A stretch of 64,000 bases of DNA from Chryseobacterium joostei. Lineage in GTDB: Bacteria; Bacteroidota; Bacteroidia; Flavobacteriales; Weeksellaceae. Positions 9,398 through 17,746 of this stretch are shown here, one piece after another. A model generated the notes under the pieces. It worked only from the letters and a program-made list of their open reading frames with translations, made no database searches and had not been told where the DNA came from. Both the position numbers and the translations under genes were made by a program. The DNA lies in NCBI RefSeq assembly GCF_003815775.1, contig NZ_CP033926.1, forward strand, positions 4,030,001-4,094,000. Direction: 5' to 3'. Position 1 is the stretch's first letter. Every line of letters begins with the position of its first letter.

Positions 9398-10441
9398 ATG
9401 AAATATATTTTACTTTCCACTTTGGTTCTGTTTTCATGTAAAGGAAAAGAAGATAAGAAAACCATTGAAAAAAAGGATTCAATAGCAGTCGTAAAAACCA
9501 AGGAGTCTGTACCACAAGAAAATTTTGATGTCCTTAAAGTGCTGCTGGATGAAGAAGTAGGCAGAGAAAAGCCTGAAGAAATAGACTATAAAAACTACAC
9601 GGTTTCTTTCAAAAATGATGATGATCCGTATACGGTAACCTATCAGAAAATAGCTTCTGATGATTTTAATAATGACGGGATCATGGATTATATTGTGGAA
9701 AGGAACTCAGAGGGAATGTTGGGTGGAAACGCCAATACCAACTCAGAAATTCTGTATATCATCACAGGAAAAGATCATAAAATTAGTCAAAGACATGAGA
9801 TACAGGCATCCGCTCCCTTTTCATATAATGTTGTGGATGGATTATCTTATGAAGGCGGAAAGTTGAAAGCTTCAGCAATGCAAAACTACCGTTCCTATAA
9901 TAAACCCATAGATAGTTTGGAATCTACAGAACTCTCCTTTGTTTACAAGGATGGAAATGTCTATGAAGAATCCTATCTCAACAGCTGTGCTTTGGCAAAA
10001 TGGAAAAATAAAAAGATCTTCAATTCAGCTACCGAACACCGAAGAAGTATAGACAGACATAATTATACGGAAACAGTTGAGGACAAATACACATCAGACG
10101 GATTTAAAGCTTCCGCAGAGCTTTCGGGATGTGATAATTTGGAGATTATTTTTGAAGGAAACTATAAAATAAAAGAGATAAACCAAAAATCCATTGAGGA
10201 AAAGAGAAAACAGTTTTTGAGCTTTTTGGTTAAAAATACAAGTGTTCAGAAAGACCTTTCCGTAATTCAGAACTATTATCTTACGCATCAGCCCTCTGAA
10301 GAATCTGTCGCTGTAGGAAATCTTTCATTCTATATTTTCACTCATAAAAATAAAGGCGAAGTCAGCTTCCGACTTGTCATGACCGAAAATAATAATCCAA
10401 AACAAGAAGAAAACTGGGACATTGTAACCCGGAAAAAATAA
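9398..10441 (+). CDS. Lipoprotein of unknown function
   Basis: A short signal peptide ends in LFSCKGKEDKK, giving a likely lipid-anchored surface or periplasmic protein of 347 aa. Residues 85-97 read SDDFNNDGIMDYI, resembling the calcium-binding loop of FG-GAP/VCBS-like repeats, which suggests a repository or binding domain rather than an enzyme. Its upstream region carries the same operator-promoter as the Ro60 gene, so expression may be tied to the RNA-repair regulon. It is followed 23 bases later by tatD. Confidence 0.75.
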   Translation: MKYILLSTLVLFSCKGKEDKKTIEKKDSIAVVKTKESVPQENFDVLKVLLDEEVGREKPEEIDYKNYTVSFKNDDDPYTVTYQKIASDDFNNDGIMDYIVERNSEGMLGGNANTNSEILYIITGKDHKISQRHEIQASAPFSYNVVDGLSYEGGKLKASAMQNYRSYNKPIDSLESTELSFVYKDGNVYEESYLNSCALAKWKNKKIFNSATEHRRSIDRHNYTETVEDKYTSDGFKASAELSGCDNLEIIFEGNYKIKEINQKSIEEKRKQFLSFLVKNTSVQKDLSVIQNYYLTHQPSEESVAVGNLSFYIFTHKNKGEVSFRLVMTENNNPKQEENWDIVTRKK

Positions 10442-10464
10442 TATTTATAAACAAATTTAAAAAA

Positions 10465-11250
10465 ATGAATACATACATTGATATTGGTATCAATCTGACC
10501 AATAAACAATTCTATAATGAACACGAAGAAATTATCAACCGAGCCCTCGACAATGGGGTAGATCATATGATCCTAACAGGAACAAGTGTTCGTGGAAGTA
10601 AGGAATCCGCCGAAATCGCAGAAGACTATCCTGATATTTTATTTTCAACAGCAGGAATTCACCCTCATGATGCCAAATCTTTTCATAATGAAAGCATCAA
10701 CGAGTTGAGAAAACTATTGAAGCAGGATCATGTAATTTCCGTTGGAGAATGCGGACTGGATTTTGATCGAGATTTTTCTCCAAGACCCATACAGGAAAAA
10801 TGCTACAAAGCACATTTAGAATTAGCTATTGAAGTAAATAAACCTCTTTTTCTTCATGAAAGATCAGCCTTTAAAAGATTTAATGATATTACCGATGAAT
10901 ATCTTTCTAGGCTTCCGAAAGCTATTGTTCACTGCTTTACCGGAACATTGGATGAAGCTAAAACATATCTGGATAAAGGCTTTTACTTAGGATTTACCGG
11001 AGCCATCAGTGATGAGAAAAGATTTAAACATCTGGAAGATGTTATTAAATATGTTCCTCTCGACAGAATGATGATTGAAACAGATGCTCCTTTCATGCTG
11101 CCGAAGAATATGCCAAGAATGCAGAACAGAAGGAACGAACCCTCGTTTTTACCTTATGTTGCGCAAACCATTGCCCATCTGAAGAAAATGAGTATTTCTG
11201 AGGTTGCAGATGAAACCACAGAAGTTGCCAGAAATTTTTTCAAGCTATAA
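10465..11250 (+). CDS. tatD: TatD-family metal-dependent deoxyribonuclease
   Basis: Cytoplasmic TIM-barrel hydrolase with 3'-5' DNA exonuclease activity in characterised relatives. Family landmarks are all present: the N-terminal DIGINLTN, AGIHPHDA, GECGLDFDRDFS, LHER, HCFTGT, IETDAPFMLP and RRNEPSFLP. It is co-linear with the E. coli TatD sequence over its whole length (261 aa). The gene starts 23 bases after the lipoprotein gene and ends at a hairpin terminator. Confidence 0.92.
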   Translation: MNTYIDIGINLTNKQFYNEHEEIINRALDNGVDHMILTGTSVRGSKESAEIAEDYPDILFSTAGIHPHDAKSFHNESINELRKLLKQDHVISVGECGLDFDRDFSPRPIQEKCYKAHLELAIEVNKPLFLHERSAFKRFNDITDEYLSRLPKAIVHCFTGTLDEAKTYLDKGFYLGFTGAISDEKRFKHLEDVIKYVPLDRMMIETDAPFMLPKNMPRMQNRRNEPSFLPYVAQTIAHLKKMSISEVADETTEVARNFFKL

Positions 11251-11251
11251 A

Positions 11252-11288
11252 AAAGAGCTCTACTGATAAAGTAAAGCTCTTTTTTTAT
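11252..11288 (+). terminator. Intrinsic terminator after tatD
   Basis: The stem AAAGAGCT / AGCTCTTT has a loop of about 16 bases and is followed by a T run, just after the tatD stop. Confidence 0.75.
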
Positions 11289-11360
11289 AGCAAAATTGCT
11301 AATATGTTATTGAAAAGTGAGAGGTAAATAAGCAAATCGCTTGTTCTCCCTTTTACTTTC

Positions 11361-12071
11361 TTATAAACTCTTAATTGCTGATTCTAGCGCCAGTTCCATC
11401 ATTGGTTTCAAGGCAGTTTCTCTTTCGTCAGCAGAGATCTTCTCATGAGTCGGGATAATATCTGTTACCGTAAGGATAGTAGCTGCATTTTTACCTAAAT
11501 GCTGAGCATTGGCAAATAATCCGAAAGCTTCCATTTCTACTGCAGGGCAGTTGTATTTTGTGGCAATCTCAGGAGTGTTAGGATCTTTTCTGTAGAAAAT
11601 ATCACTACTGTGGATATTGATCGCCTTAGCATGTAATGATAGCTCATTAGAAGTTTCATTGATGGTATTGAAAATATTTCCCTGGTGAGGAAGAATTTCA
11701 TCCTCAATTCCCCATGCATATTTGGCATAAGTACTTTCGCTGGCAGCATTTTCAATATTTAAAATATCAAAAAGCTTAAGATCAGTATTGTACGCCCCAC
11801 AAGTTCCGATTCTGATGATTGTATCTACTTCATACTCTGTAAACAACTCGAAAGAATAAATTCCGATACTTGGGAAACCCATTCCACTAGCACCTACAGT
11901 GATCTCCTTACCTTTGTAAAGTCCTGTATAATAAAATATTCCTCTGGTTTTGCTTACCAGTTTTGCATTTTCTAAATAATTTTCAGCAATATACTGTGCA
12001 CGAAGCGGATCCCCCGGCTGCAATACTACTTTGGCAATTTCTCCTTTTTTTGCACTGATGTGAATACTCAT
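11361..12071 (-). CDS. deoD: Purine-nucleoside phosphorylase, DeoD type
   Basis: Phosphorolysis of purine (deoxy)nucleosides to base and (deoxy)ribose-1-phosphate in nucleotide salvage. The protein matches the hexameric DeoD type over its full 236 aa: LQPGDPLRAQYIAE, VGASGMGFPSIGIYS, RIGTCGAY, AVEMEAFGLFA, and TVTDIIPTHEKISADERE with the catalytic Asp and Arg. A -7 element (TATATTTG on the minus strand, 12091-12098) lies about 20 bases before the ATG. It appears monocistronic and divergent from the VOC gene. Confidence 0.93.
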   Translation of the reverse strand: MSIHISAKKGEIAKVVLQPGDPLRAQYIAENYLENAKLVSKTRGIFYYTGLYKGKEITVGASGMGFPSIGIYSFELFTEYEVDTIIRIGTCGAYNTDLKLFDILNIENAASESTYAKYAWGIEDEILPHQGNIFNTINETSNELSLHAKAINIHSSDIFYRKDPNTPEIATKYNCPAVEMEAFGLFANAQHLGKNAATILTVTDIIPTHEKISADERETALKPMMELALESAIKSL

Positions 12072-12293
12072 AATTTTATTTTGACTGGCACAAATATAAT
12101 AACTTTTATATTGATCATATCATTGCAGGGATGGAAACAACAGAGCAATTTCAGATGGCTGCAATGCATAAAATATTATCAATAAATGCTTTAAACACGA
12201 TTGTATATAAAGTATATTGAAAATGTCACATTCTGTAAAGTCAAAACTGAATATAGCCAATACAGAACAAGAATAGAATAACACAGAGCAAGT

Positions 12294-12321
12294 GTCACAC
12301 GATGTGACCCCGCTAATTTTG
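12294..12321 (+). promoter_or_regulatory. Palindromic operator and promoter of the VOC gene
   Basis: A perfect 6-bp inverted repeat GTCACA-CGA-TGTGAC (12294-12308) lies immediately upstream of a -7 element TAATTTTG (12314-12321). Another TGTCACA half-site occurs at 12224-12230. The position suggests a repressor or activator site; the regulator is not known. Confidence 0.6.
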
Positions 12322-12349
12322 CTGCATTCAATAGTATTAAAATAAAAAA

Positions 12350-12739
12350 ATGAAAATAGAACATATTGCTATTTGGGTGAAAGACCTTGAACAGTCCAGG
12401 GAATTTTATCAGAAGTATTTTGGAGCTGTATCCAATGAAAAATATCATAATCCTGTTAAAAACTTTGAATCCTATTTTTTAAGCTTTGATAATGGCTGTA
12501 GAATAGAAATTATGACCAGACCAGACATCAGAAAAACCGAAAACTCCTACCAATCTCAACAGTTTGGAATCATACATCTGGCATTTTCCACAGGAAGTAA
12601 AGAAAAAGTGGATGAACTTACCGAGACGTTGAGAAAAGACGGATATACAGTGGCTGGAGAACCACGTACTACAGGAGACGGCTATTACGAAAGCGTTATC
12701 CTGGATCCGGAAAATAATATTATTGAAATTGTTGCCTAA
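12350..12739 (+). CDS. VOC-family protein (glyoxalase/lactoylglutathione lyase-like)
   Basis: A small cytoplasmic metal-binding protein of two beta-alpha-beta-beta-beta units. Likely metal ligands are seen at IEHIAIWV (His5), CRIEIM (Glu), IIHLAFS (His) and NIIEIV (Glu near the end), the pattern of glyoxalase I-like enzymes. The length of 129 aa is normal. It could be an isomerase, lyase or resistance protein; the substrate is not predictable. The operator-promoter at 12294 probably controls it. Confidence 0.82.
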   Translation: MKIEHIAIWVKDLEQSREFYQKYFGAVSNEKYHNPVKNFESYFLSFDNGCRIEIMTRPDIRKTENSYQSQQFGIIHLAFSTGSKEKVDELTETLRKDGYTVAGEPRTTGDGYYESVILDPENNIIEIVA

Positions 12740-12868
12740 AACCATTGAGAGATACCATTTCAAAACTTTAGAGATTTCTTACTTTAAGGTTTTTTATTTT
12801 AAAATTAAAAAGATTCAGTATTTAACATTAATCCCCGAATTAAAATTTCATTCTCAACGAAATAGTTT

Positions 12869-12876
12869 TATTTTTG
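12869..12876 (+). promoter_or_regulatory. -7 promoter element TATTTTTG of the MoxR operon
   Basis: It matches TAnnTTTG and ends 4 bases before the ATG at 12881, implying a leaderless or very short-leader transcript for the whole operon. Confidence 0.55.
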
Positions 12877-12880
12877 TTAG

Positions 12881-13531
12881 ATGATGGAAACCAAATCACT
12901 GTTTTTGGATACGATCTTTCTACTCAGAAAGAATGAATGTATAACCCTTTTCTCAAACTTGCAGGAAATTTCCCTAGAAGAAGAGACAGAGGCAGGTGAT
13001 TATTTTGAAACAGAATTTGAAAAAGAAAGACTCGAGTTCTTATCAGATCAGTTAGTTTGTGATAAAACAACAGCAGTCTGGGCATCAAAAGTTCTGTATC
13101 ATAGCGCACAGTTGTATCTTATAAGAGAAAACACAGCAAAAGATCTTGAAAACCTCATCCCAAGGTTTCAGGGAACAAAAAATGTTTCCTCCATATTGTC
13201 AGCAGATTTATCATTAAGGTTTTTGCCCGAAGTGGTTACTGCCTTGAATTCCGTAGATCCTGAAGATACTCTGATTACACTTCTTGAAGATATCCTCACA
13301 GAATTTCACTACTCAGGAATCGGATATGATCTTCATCTGAAACATGTGAACTGGGAAGAAGAACTGAAAGACAAAACCTACCGGAAATTGTATCTGGAAA
13401 GAATTGTTGACAAAAGAGATTATAAACTGGCGGAAATTCCGTTCATCAATAAACTGCTCATTGCAGAATTTGGGATGCATAAAGATGCATTTTGGAGAGA
13501 ATTAAAAATAATAACCGAAGAAAATCAATGA
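12881..13531 (+). CDS. MoxR-operon accessory protein (possible bpX family)
   Basis: Soluble acidic 216-aa protein, not recognised by motif. It is the first gene of a run of six overlapping genes whose core is a MoxR ATPase and a vWA/beta-propeller protein. In described MoxR-vWA-beta-propeller ternary systems such genes belong to the bpX accessory families, so a bpX assignment is inferred from context. Its stop TGA overlaps the next ATG (ATGA at 13528), showing translational coupling. Confidence 0.75.
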   Translation: MMETKSLFLDTIFLLRKNECITLFSNLQEISLEEETEAGDYFETEFEKERLEFLSDQLVCDKTTAVWASKVLYHSAQLYLIRENTAKDLENLIPRFQGTKNVSSILSADLSLRFLPEVVTALNSVDPEDTLITLLEDILTEFHYSGIGYDLHLKHVNWEEELKDKTYRKLYLERIVDKRDYKLAEIPFINKLLIAEFGMHKDAFWRELKIITEENQ

Positions 13532-14661
13532 CTCAGAATATCAATAAACTCAATACTGTTCTAAACTACGTAAAAGACACTTTCGTAGGTAAAAATGATG
13601 TAGTAGACCTATTGGGAATCTGTCTTTTGGCAAGAGAGAATGCCTTTTTGTATGGCCCTCCGGGAACCGCAAAATCAGCCATTGTAAGAACATTGTCAAA
13701 AACGGTAAAAGACGGAAAAAACTTTGAATATTTATTAACCCGTTTTACAGAACCCAATGAGATTTTTGGTCCATTTGACATCAGAAAACTAAAAGAAGGA
13801 GAACTTCTGACCAATACTGAGGGGATGATGCCTGAAGCCTCCTTGGTTTTTCTGGATGAGATCTTCAATGCCAATTCCGCTATTCTGAACTCATTGCTGA
13901 TGGCATTGAACGAAAAGATTTTCAAAAGAGGAAAAGAAACAAAACACTTACCGGCTTTAATGTTTGTCGGAGCAAGTAACGTTCTTCCGGAAGATGAAGC
14001 CCTAAATGCTTTATTTGACCGTTTTCTAGTGAGAATAAATGTAGATTACGTGAATCCTGAATTATTACAACAGGTTCTTTTGGCAGGAAGAAAATTAGAA
14101 AATGAAGAAGAAACTGAAGTTCCCGAAATTCATGCCGATGAGGTAAGAGAATTGCAAAATCTTTGCAGAACAGTAGATCTTAAGCCCATTTATGAAGTTT
14201 ACCTGAATACCATCATGAGTTTAAGAAATACAGGAATTGCCATTTCGGATCGTAGAGCAGTGAAGCTTCAAAACCTTATTGCAGCAAGCGCTCTGATCTG
14301 TGGAAGAAATGAAGCTGTTCTTTCTGATCTTTGGGTTTTAAAACACATCTGGGATACAGAAGAACAAATTGAAATTCTTGAAGGGATTATCAACAGAACC
14401 ATAGAGAAAGACGATCATCCAAATTCTCATCCTCAGGCCATGCAGAATAAAACACCCAATCCGGAAGAGGTGATGAAAGATGTGAAAATTCTTGTGGATA
14501 AATGGAATGAAGGAATGTTGAGCTTTGAAGAGCAAAACGTGATCAAGGATAAACTAAGATACCTACAAACTCGCTGTGACTGGATTAGAAATCCTGAACA
14601 AAAGCAATATATTCAGCAGGAAATTGAAAGCTTATGGCAGAAAATTCTTCAAACAATATAA
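13528..14661 (+). CDS. MoxR/RavA-type AAA+ ATPase
   Basis: AAA+ ATPase of the MoxR class, related to RavA, expected to act as a ring-shaped chaperone with vWA partners. The Walker A motif is GPPGTAKSA near residue 50, the DE-box is LVFLDEIFNANSAILNSLL near residue 110, sensor 1 is VGASNVLPED and the arginine-finger region is LFDRFLVR. An earlier ATG at 13492 exists in frame, but the ATG at 13528, overlapping the previous stop, is preferred (377 aa). The C-terminal 100 residues are helical and may bind partners. It overlaps the next gene by 28 bases. Confidence 0.9.
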   Translation: MTQNINKLNTVLNYVKDTFVGKNDVVDLLGICLLARENAFLYGPPGTAKSAIVRTLSKTVKDGKNFEYLLTRFTEPNEIFGPFDIRKLKEGELLTNTEGMMPEASLVFLDEIFNANSAILNSLLMALNEKIFKRGKETKHLPALMFVGASNVLPEDEALNALFDRFLVRINVDYVNPELLQQVLLAGRKLENEEETEVPEIHADEVRELQNLCRTVDLKPIYEVYLNTIMSLRNTGIAISDRRAVKLQNLIAASALICGRNEAVLSDLWVLKHIWDTEEQIEILEGIINRTIEKDDHPNSHPQAMQNKTPNPEEVMKDVKILVDKWNEGMLSFEEQNVIKDKLRYLQTRCDWIRNPEQKQYIQQEIESLWQKILQTI

Positions 14662-15377
14662 AAGAATTCTGGGCAGAAATTCCCCGTACTGATGAAGACT
14701 TTCTTGGCTCTATAAGAGATTGGAAGAATATTCAGATTGCTGTGGATGATGAAACGATATGGCTCAAAGGCTTTACCGATGAACAAGCTGCTTCTTCAGA
14801 AATACATCAGTTACCCAACTTTTTGCTGTACGAGCTGCGTGATGGTCTTTTATTTAAAAAAGAAGCATTGGTTCCCAGTAAGAAAATGAGAACAGCCTTG
14901 CTTTGGATGCCTATAGATAAAGCATTACGCCTCAATTTTCCGATTTCTAACAATAACTATTTCGGAATTAGTGAAAAAGTTCAGATTAGGTTAATGGAAA
15001 GCGACGAAGAACATCCTGTAATTGCCTTGCTGTGCAAAATAGCAGATATTAAGGACCGTATTGCAGCAATACCCAAATTCAGGTTGGAAAAAATAGAGTG
15101 GGTTGTAATTGGGGATAAAGCTCTTTTTTTAGGAATACCCTTATTAAGCTTGCCAGGAAAAACCTTTTGGTTAAAGGACAATCACCTGTTGCCATCAGGG
15201 TTTGATTTTGAATTTAAAAACCTGAGTTTGCCTTTGCAGGAAAAATATAATAAAGAACTAGATGGATGGCTTCTATGGGATGAAAAAGGGAATTACCTTT
15301 CACTTAAGAAAATAGATTTCCGGGACCTGTCCGTAAGCTCATTCCGTCTTACTGAAAAATCAAGAGAATGGAACTAA
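14634..15377 (+). CDS. MoxR-operon accessory protein (possible bpX family)
   Basis: Soluble 247-aa protein without signal or membrane segments and without a recognised motif. It lies between the MoxR ATPase and the vWA protein, overlapping both (28 and 10 bases), the usual place of bpX accessory proteins in MoxR-vWA-beta-propeller systems. The function as adaptor or substrate selector is inference from this context. Confidence 0.72.
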   Translation: MAENSSNNIKEFWAEIPRTDEDFLGSIRDWKNIQIAVDDETIWLKGFTDEQAASSEIHQLPNFLLYELRDGLLFKKEALVPSKKMRTALLWMPIDKALRLNFPISNNNYFGISEKVQIRLMESDEEHPVIALLCKIADIKDRIAAIPKFRLEKIEWVVIGDKALFLGIPLLSLPGKTFWLKDNHLLPSGFDFEFKNLSLPLQEKYNKELDGWLLWDEKGNYLSLKKIDFRDLSVSSFRLTEKSREWN

Positions 15378-17746
15378 AGGCCTATTTCCAGTCCTATGAA
15401 AACTATTTTTGGGAATGGAAAACCGATGAAGATATTCCCGGAGATTCCGGATATAATGATAATAACCTCATTTCTGTACCGGGAGTGGGAGCTATTGCCT
15501 ATAGGCCCTACATTATTGAGATTTTAAAAGAGCTTCAGCCACAGGGTTGGCCCCCGTTCGGAGCTTTGTTGATGGTTTTGTATGCCATGCAGGATGGATA
15601 CATCAACTTTGCAGGTCCCTTAAGACATACCACAAAACTTTATAGTGTTGGAAACTTTGAATTCAATGCTGAAAAAGAAATTGAATTTTTAGAAAAAATA
15701 AAGGCTCTTCCTCCAATCTATAAGCAAAAGCAGAACAAGATTATTCTCTTGCAGACTTTGTTTAAAAGTGGACACAACAGAACCTCATCCACAACTGCTG
15801 AAGCAATTCTGAAAGTTTATTATAAAAGACCACAGGAGCTTGTCTATAGTGCAGATCAACAGCATGCAGGACCATCTACTTTGAATAAGGATCTTGCTGC
15901 CATGGATCTTAACAAAAGGTTTCCAACCACACAATCCATTATTGATGCAATGAAAGGGTTTATGGAAGAGCCGGAACTGGATGATAAAGTGATAGAGGAA
16001 GAAGCCACAGCAGATACAAATAAGGATTTTATCAGGGAATTGATTGAACAACCAAAGACATTTCAGGTGGGAAGCCTTATCAAAAGAATTTGGAGCGGAC
16101 TGAAGATCCCCATGCGTCACCTTTCTCCGGGAGAACAGCCGATAGGGGGAATTTCTGATATAACCAATAAAGGTGATTTTCACAGAATGCTTTTGTCGGA
16201 ATTTGCCAATGAAGATGATGTATTCATGAATCGGGTAGCCAATAATGAAGCACTGTACATTCAAAGGGAAATACCCCCTGAAGAAAATATCTTCGAAAGA
16301 ATAATTCTGATTGATACTTCCTTGAGAAACTGGGGTACACCAAAAGTGTTAGCCTTTGCATCGGCTATTGCTGTGATCAAGCATCCGAATGCACATTCTG
16401 AATGCCGGGTTTTTGCATTGGGGCAGGCAGGAATTCCAATTTCCCTGAATAAAGTTGAGGATGTTATTGAAAACCTTAATCAGGTGAGCCCAATTTTGGA
16501 AGTTTCAGAAGCTTTGGAGAAATTTTTTATTGAAGAGCGTACTGAGAAAGATATAGAAGTATTTTTCATTACCCATGAGGAAAATATTGCTGACGAAAAA
16601 GTTCAAAAAGTCATCCATCAGCACAGAGACAGACTTAAATTTTTGGTGACAACCAGTTCAGAGGGGGAAATCAACTTTTATAAACATCATAAAGGAGCAA
16701 GAAAACATATTCAGAAAATAAAACTTCCGCTTCAGGAATTGTGGGCAAACCCGCCACAACAAAAAACAGCAGGAATTAATTTGGATGGAAAGAAAACAGA
16801 ACTGCCACTGAATTATCCAATTTTATACCCAACACCGGTTAATAAAATTGCACAGTTTCTATACGAGGGCGAATTTTTTATACTGAGCTCTAAAAAACAA
16901 CTGCTGAAAACTTACCTTTCTGACAATTATTATGACAGACATTATTACGAATATTATAAAACCTATCATGGCTGTGAAATTTTGTTTGAAAATATCTCTG
17001 TAAAACCCACAGGAAGGTTTGCTTTGGCGAAAAATAGACAACAGCATTTTATCCTTTGCCAGTACCAGCCGGCCAAAAAATTAATATCAAAACTTAATTT
17101 AAATACAAAAGAATATTCTGAGCAAAATGTTACCGGACTTAATATTCCGGATTCTTATAATCTGATTTATTTTGGGAAGAGTTTTTATCTTCATCAATTT
17201 GCCAATCCTTTATTGTATAAAATAAATATAGAGGGAAATATTTCGGTTGAAACAATTTCCGGAAAGGATAAAGAAATAGAAAAGAACAATGCAAAAGCGG
17301 AAGCCGAAGTGGCTAAGCTGAGCCAAACCGGACTTAAAATTATCAACAGTTTTAATAAAATAGGAATTAATAGTCAGAATAATCTGGTTTTTTCAGGATG
17401 TGAAATAAGCAGTGTGTATGATAATACATTGAGCCTGTACAAAAATAGATTTGAAATAAAAATTTTTGCAGAGCAGAACAGAAACAAATTTACCTTTCCC
17501 GACGGCAGCGAAGTCATTGCAGATTACCGTGGGATGCTAACTTTCAGAAGTAGCAATAAAGGAATAGACGAATTTTATATGCCGGCTACATCGTATGGCT
17601 TTCTTTCTCTGGCTACCTATACAGAATTTAGTGGACCAGAATATTATCTTCCGGAACATACTTTACAGAAAGTAAGAACCGTAGAGGAAATGTATTTCCA
17701 ATACTTAAGACCATTTATAGATCAGATTTTGGATTATGGAGCTTAG
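15368..17746 (+). CDS. vWA-like / beta-propeller protein of the MoxR system
   Basis: Large cytoplasmic protein (792 aa). The first 300 residues form a helical domain. A degenerate von Willebrand A-like domain follows from about residue 310 (IILIDTSLRNWG, replacing the DxSxS metal site). From about 480 to the end, repeated strand patterns with turns at F-I-L-S, H-F-I-L-C-Q and Y-L-H-Q-F suggest a beta-propeller. This vWA-propeller composition next to MoxR is the hallmark of the MoxR-vWA-beta-propeller ternary systems, proposed in the literature as conflict or signalling modules. It overlaps both neighbours. Confidence 0.78.
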   Translation: MELKAYFQSYENYFWEWKTDEDIPGDSGYNDNNLISVPGVGAIAYRPYIIEILKELQPQGWPPFGALLMVLYAMQDGYINFAGPLRHTTKLYSVGNFEFNAEKEIEFLEKIKALPPIYKQKQNKIILLQTLFKSGHNRTSSTTAEAILKVYYKRPQELVYSADQQHAGPSTLNKDLAAMDLNKRFPTTQSIIDAMKGFMEEPELDDKVIEEEATADTNKDFIRELIEQPKTFQVGSLIKRIWSGLKIPMRHLSPGEQPIGGISDITNKGDFHRMLLSEFANEDDVFMNRVANNEALYIQREIPPEENIFERIILIDTSLRNWGTPKVLAFASAIAVIKHPNAHSECRVFALGQAGIPISLNKVEDVIENLNQVSPILEVSEALEKFFIEERTEKDIEVFFITHEENIADEKVQKVIHQHRDRLKFLVTTSSEGEINFYKHHKGARKHIQKIKLPLQELWANPPQQKTAGINLDGKKTELPLNYPILYPTPVNKIAQFLYEGEFFILSSKKQLLKTYLSDNYYDRHYYEYYKTYHGCEILFENISVKPTGRFALAKNRQQHFILCQYQPAKKLISKLNLNTKEYSEQNVTGLNIPDSYNLIYFGKSFYLHQFANPLLYKINIEGNISVETISGKDKEIEKNNAKAEAEVAKLSQTGLKIINSFNKIGINSQNNLVFSGCEISSVYDNTLSLYKNRFEIKIFAEQNRNKFTFPDGSEVIADYRGMLTFRSSNKGIDEFYMPATSYGFLSLATYTEFSGPEYYLPEHTLQKVRTVEEMYFQYLRPFIDQILDYGA

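Noticed and set aside
13492..13527. Earlier start for the MoxR ATPase
   Set aside because: It would lie within the previous gene by 40 bases, while the ATG at 13528 forms a typical ATGA coupling.
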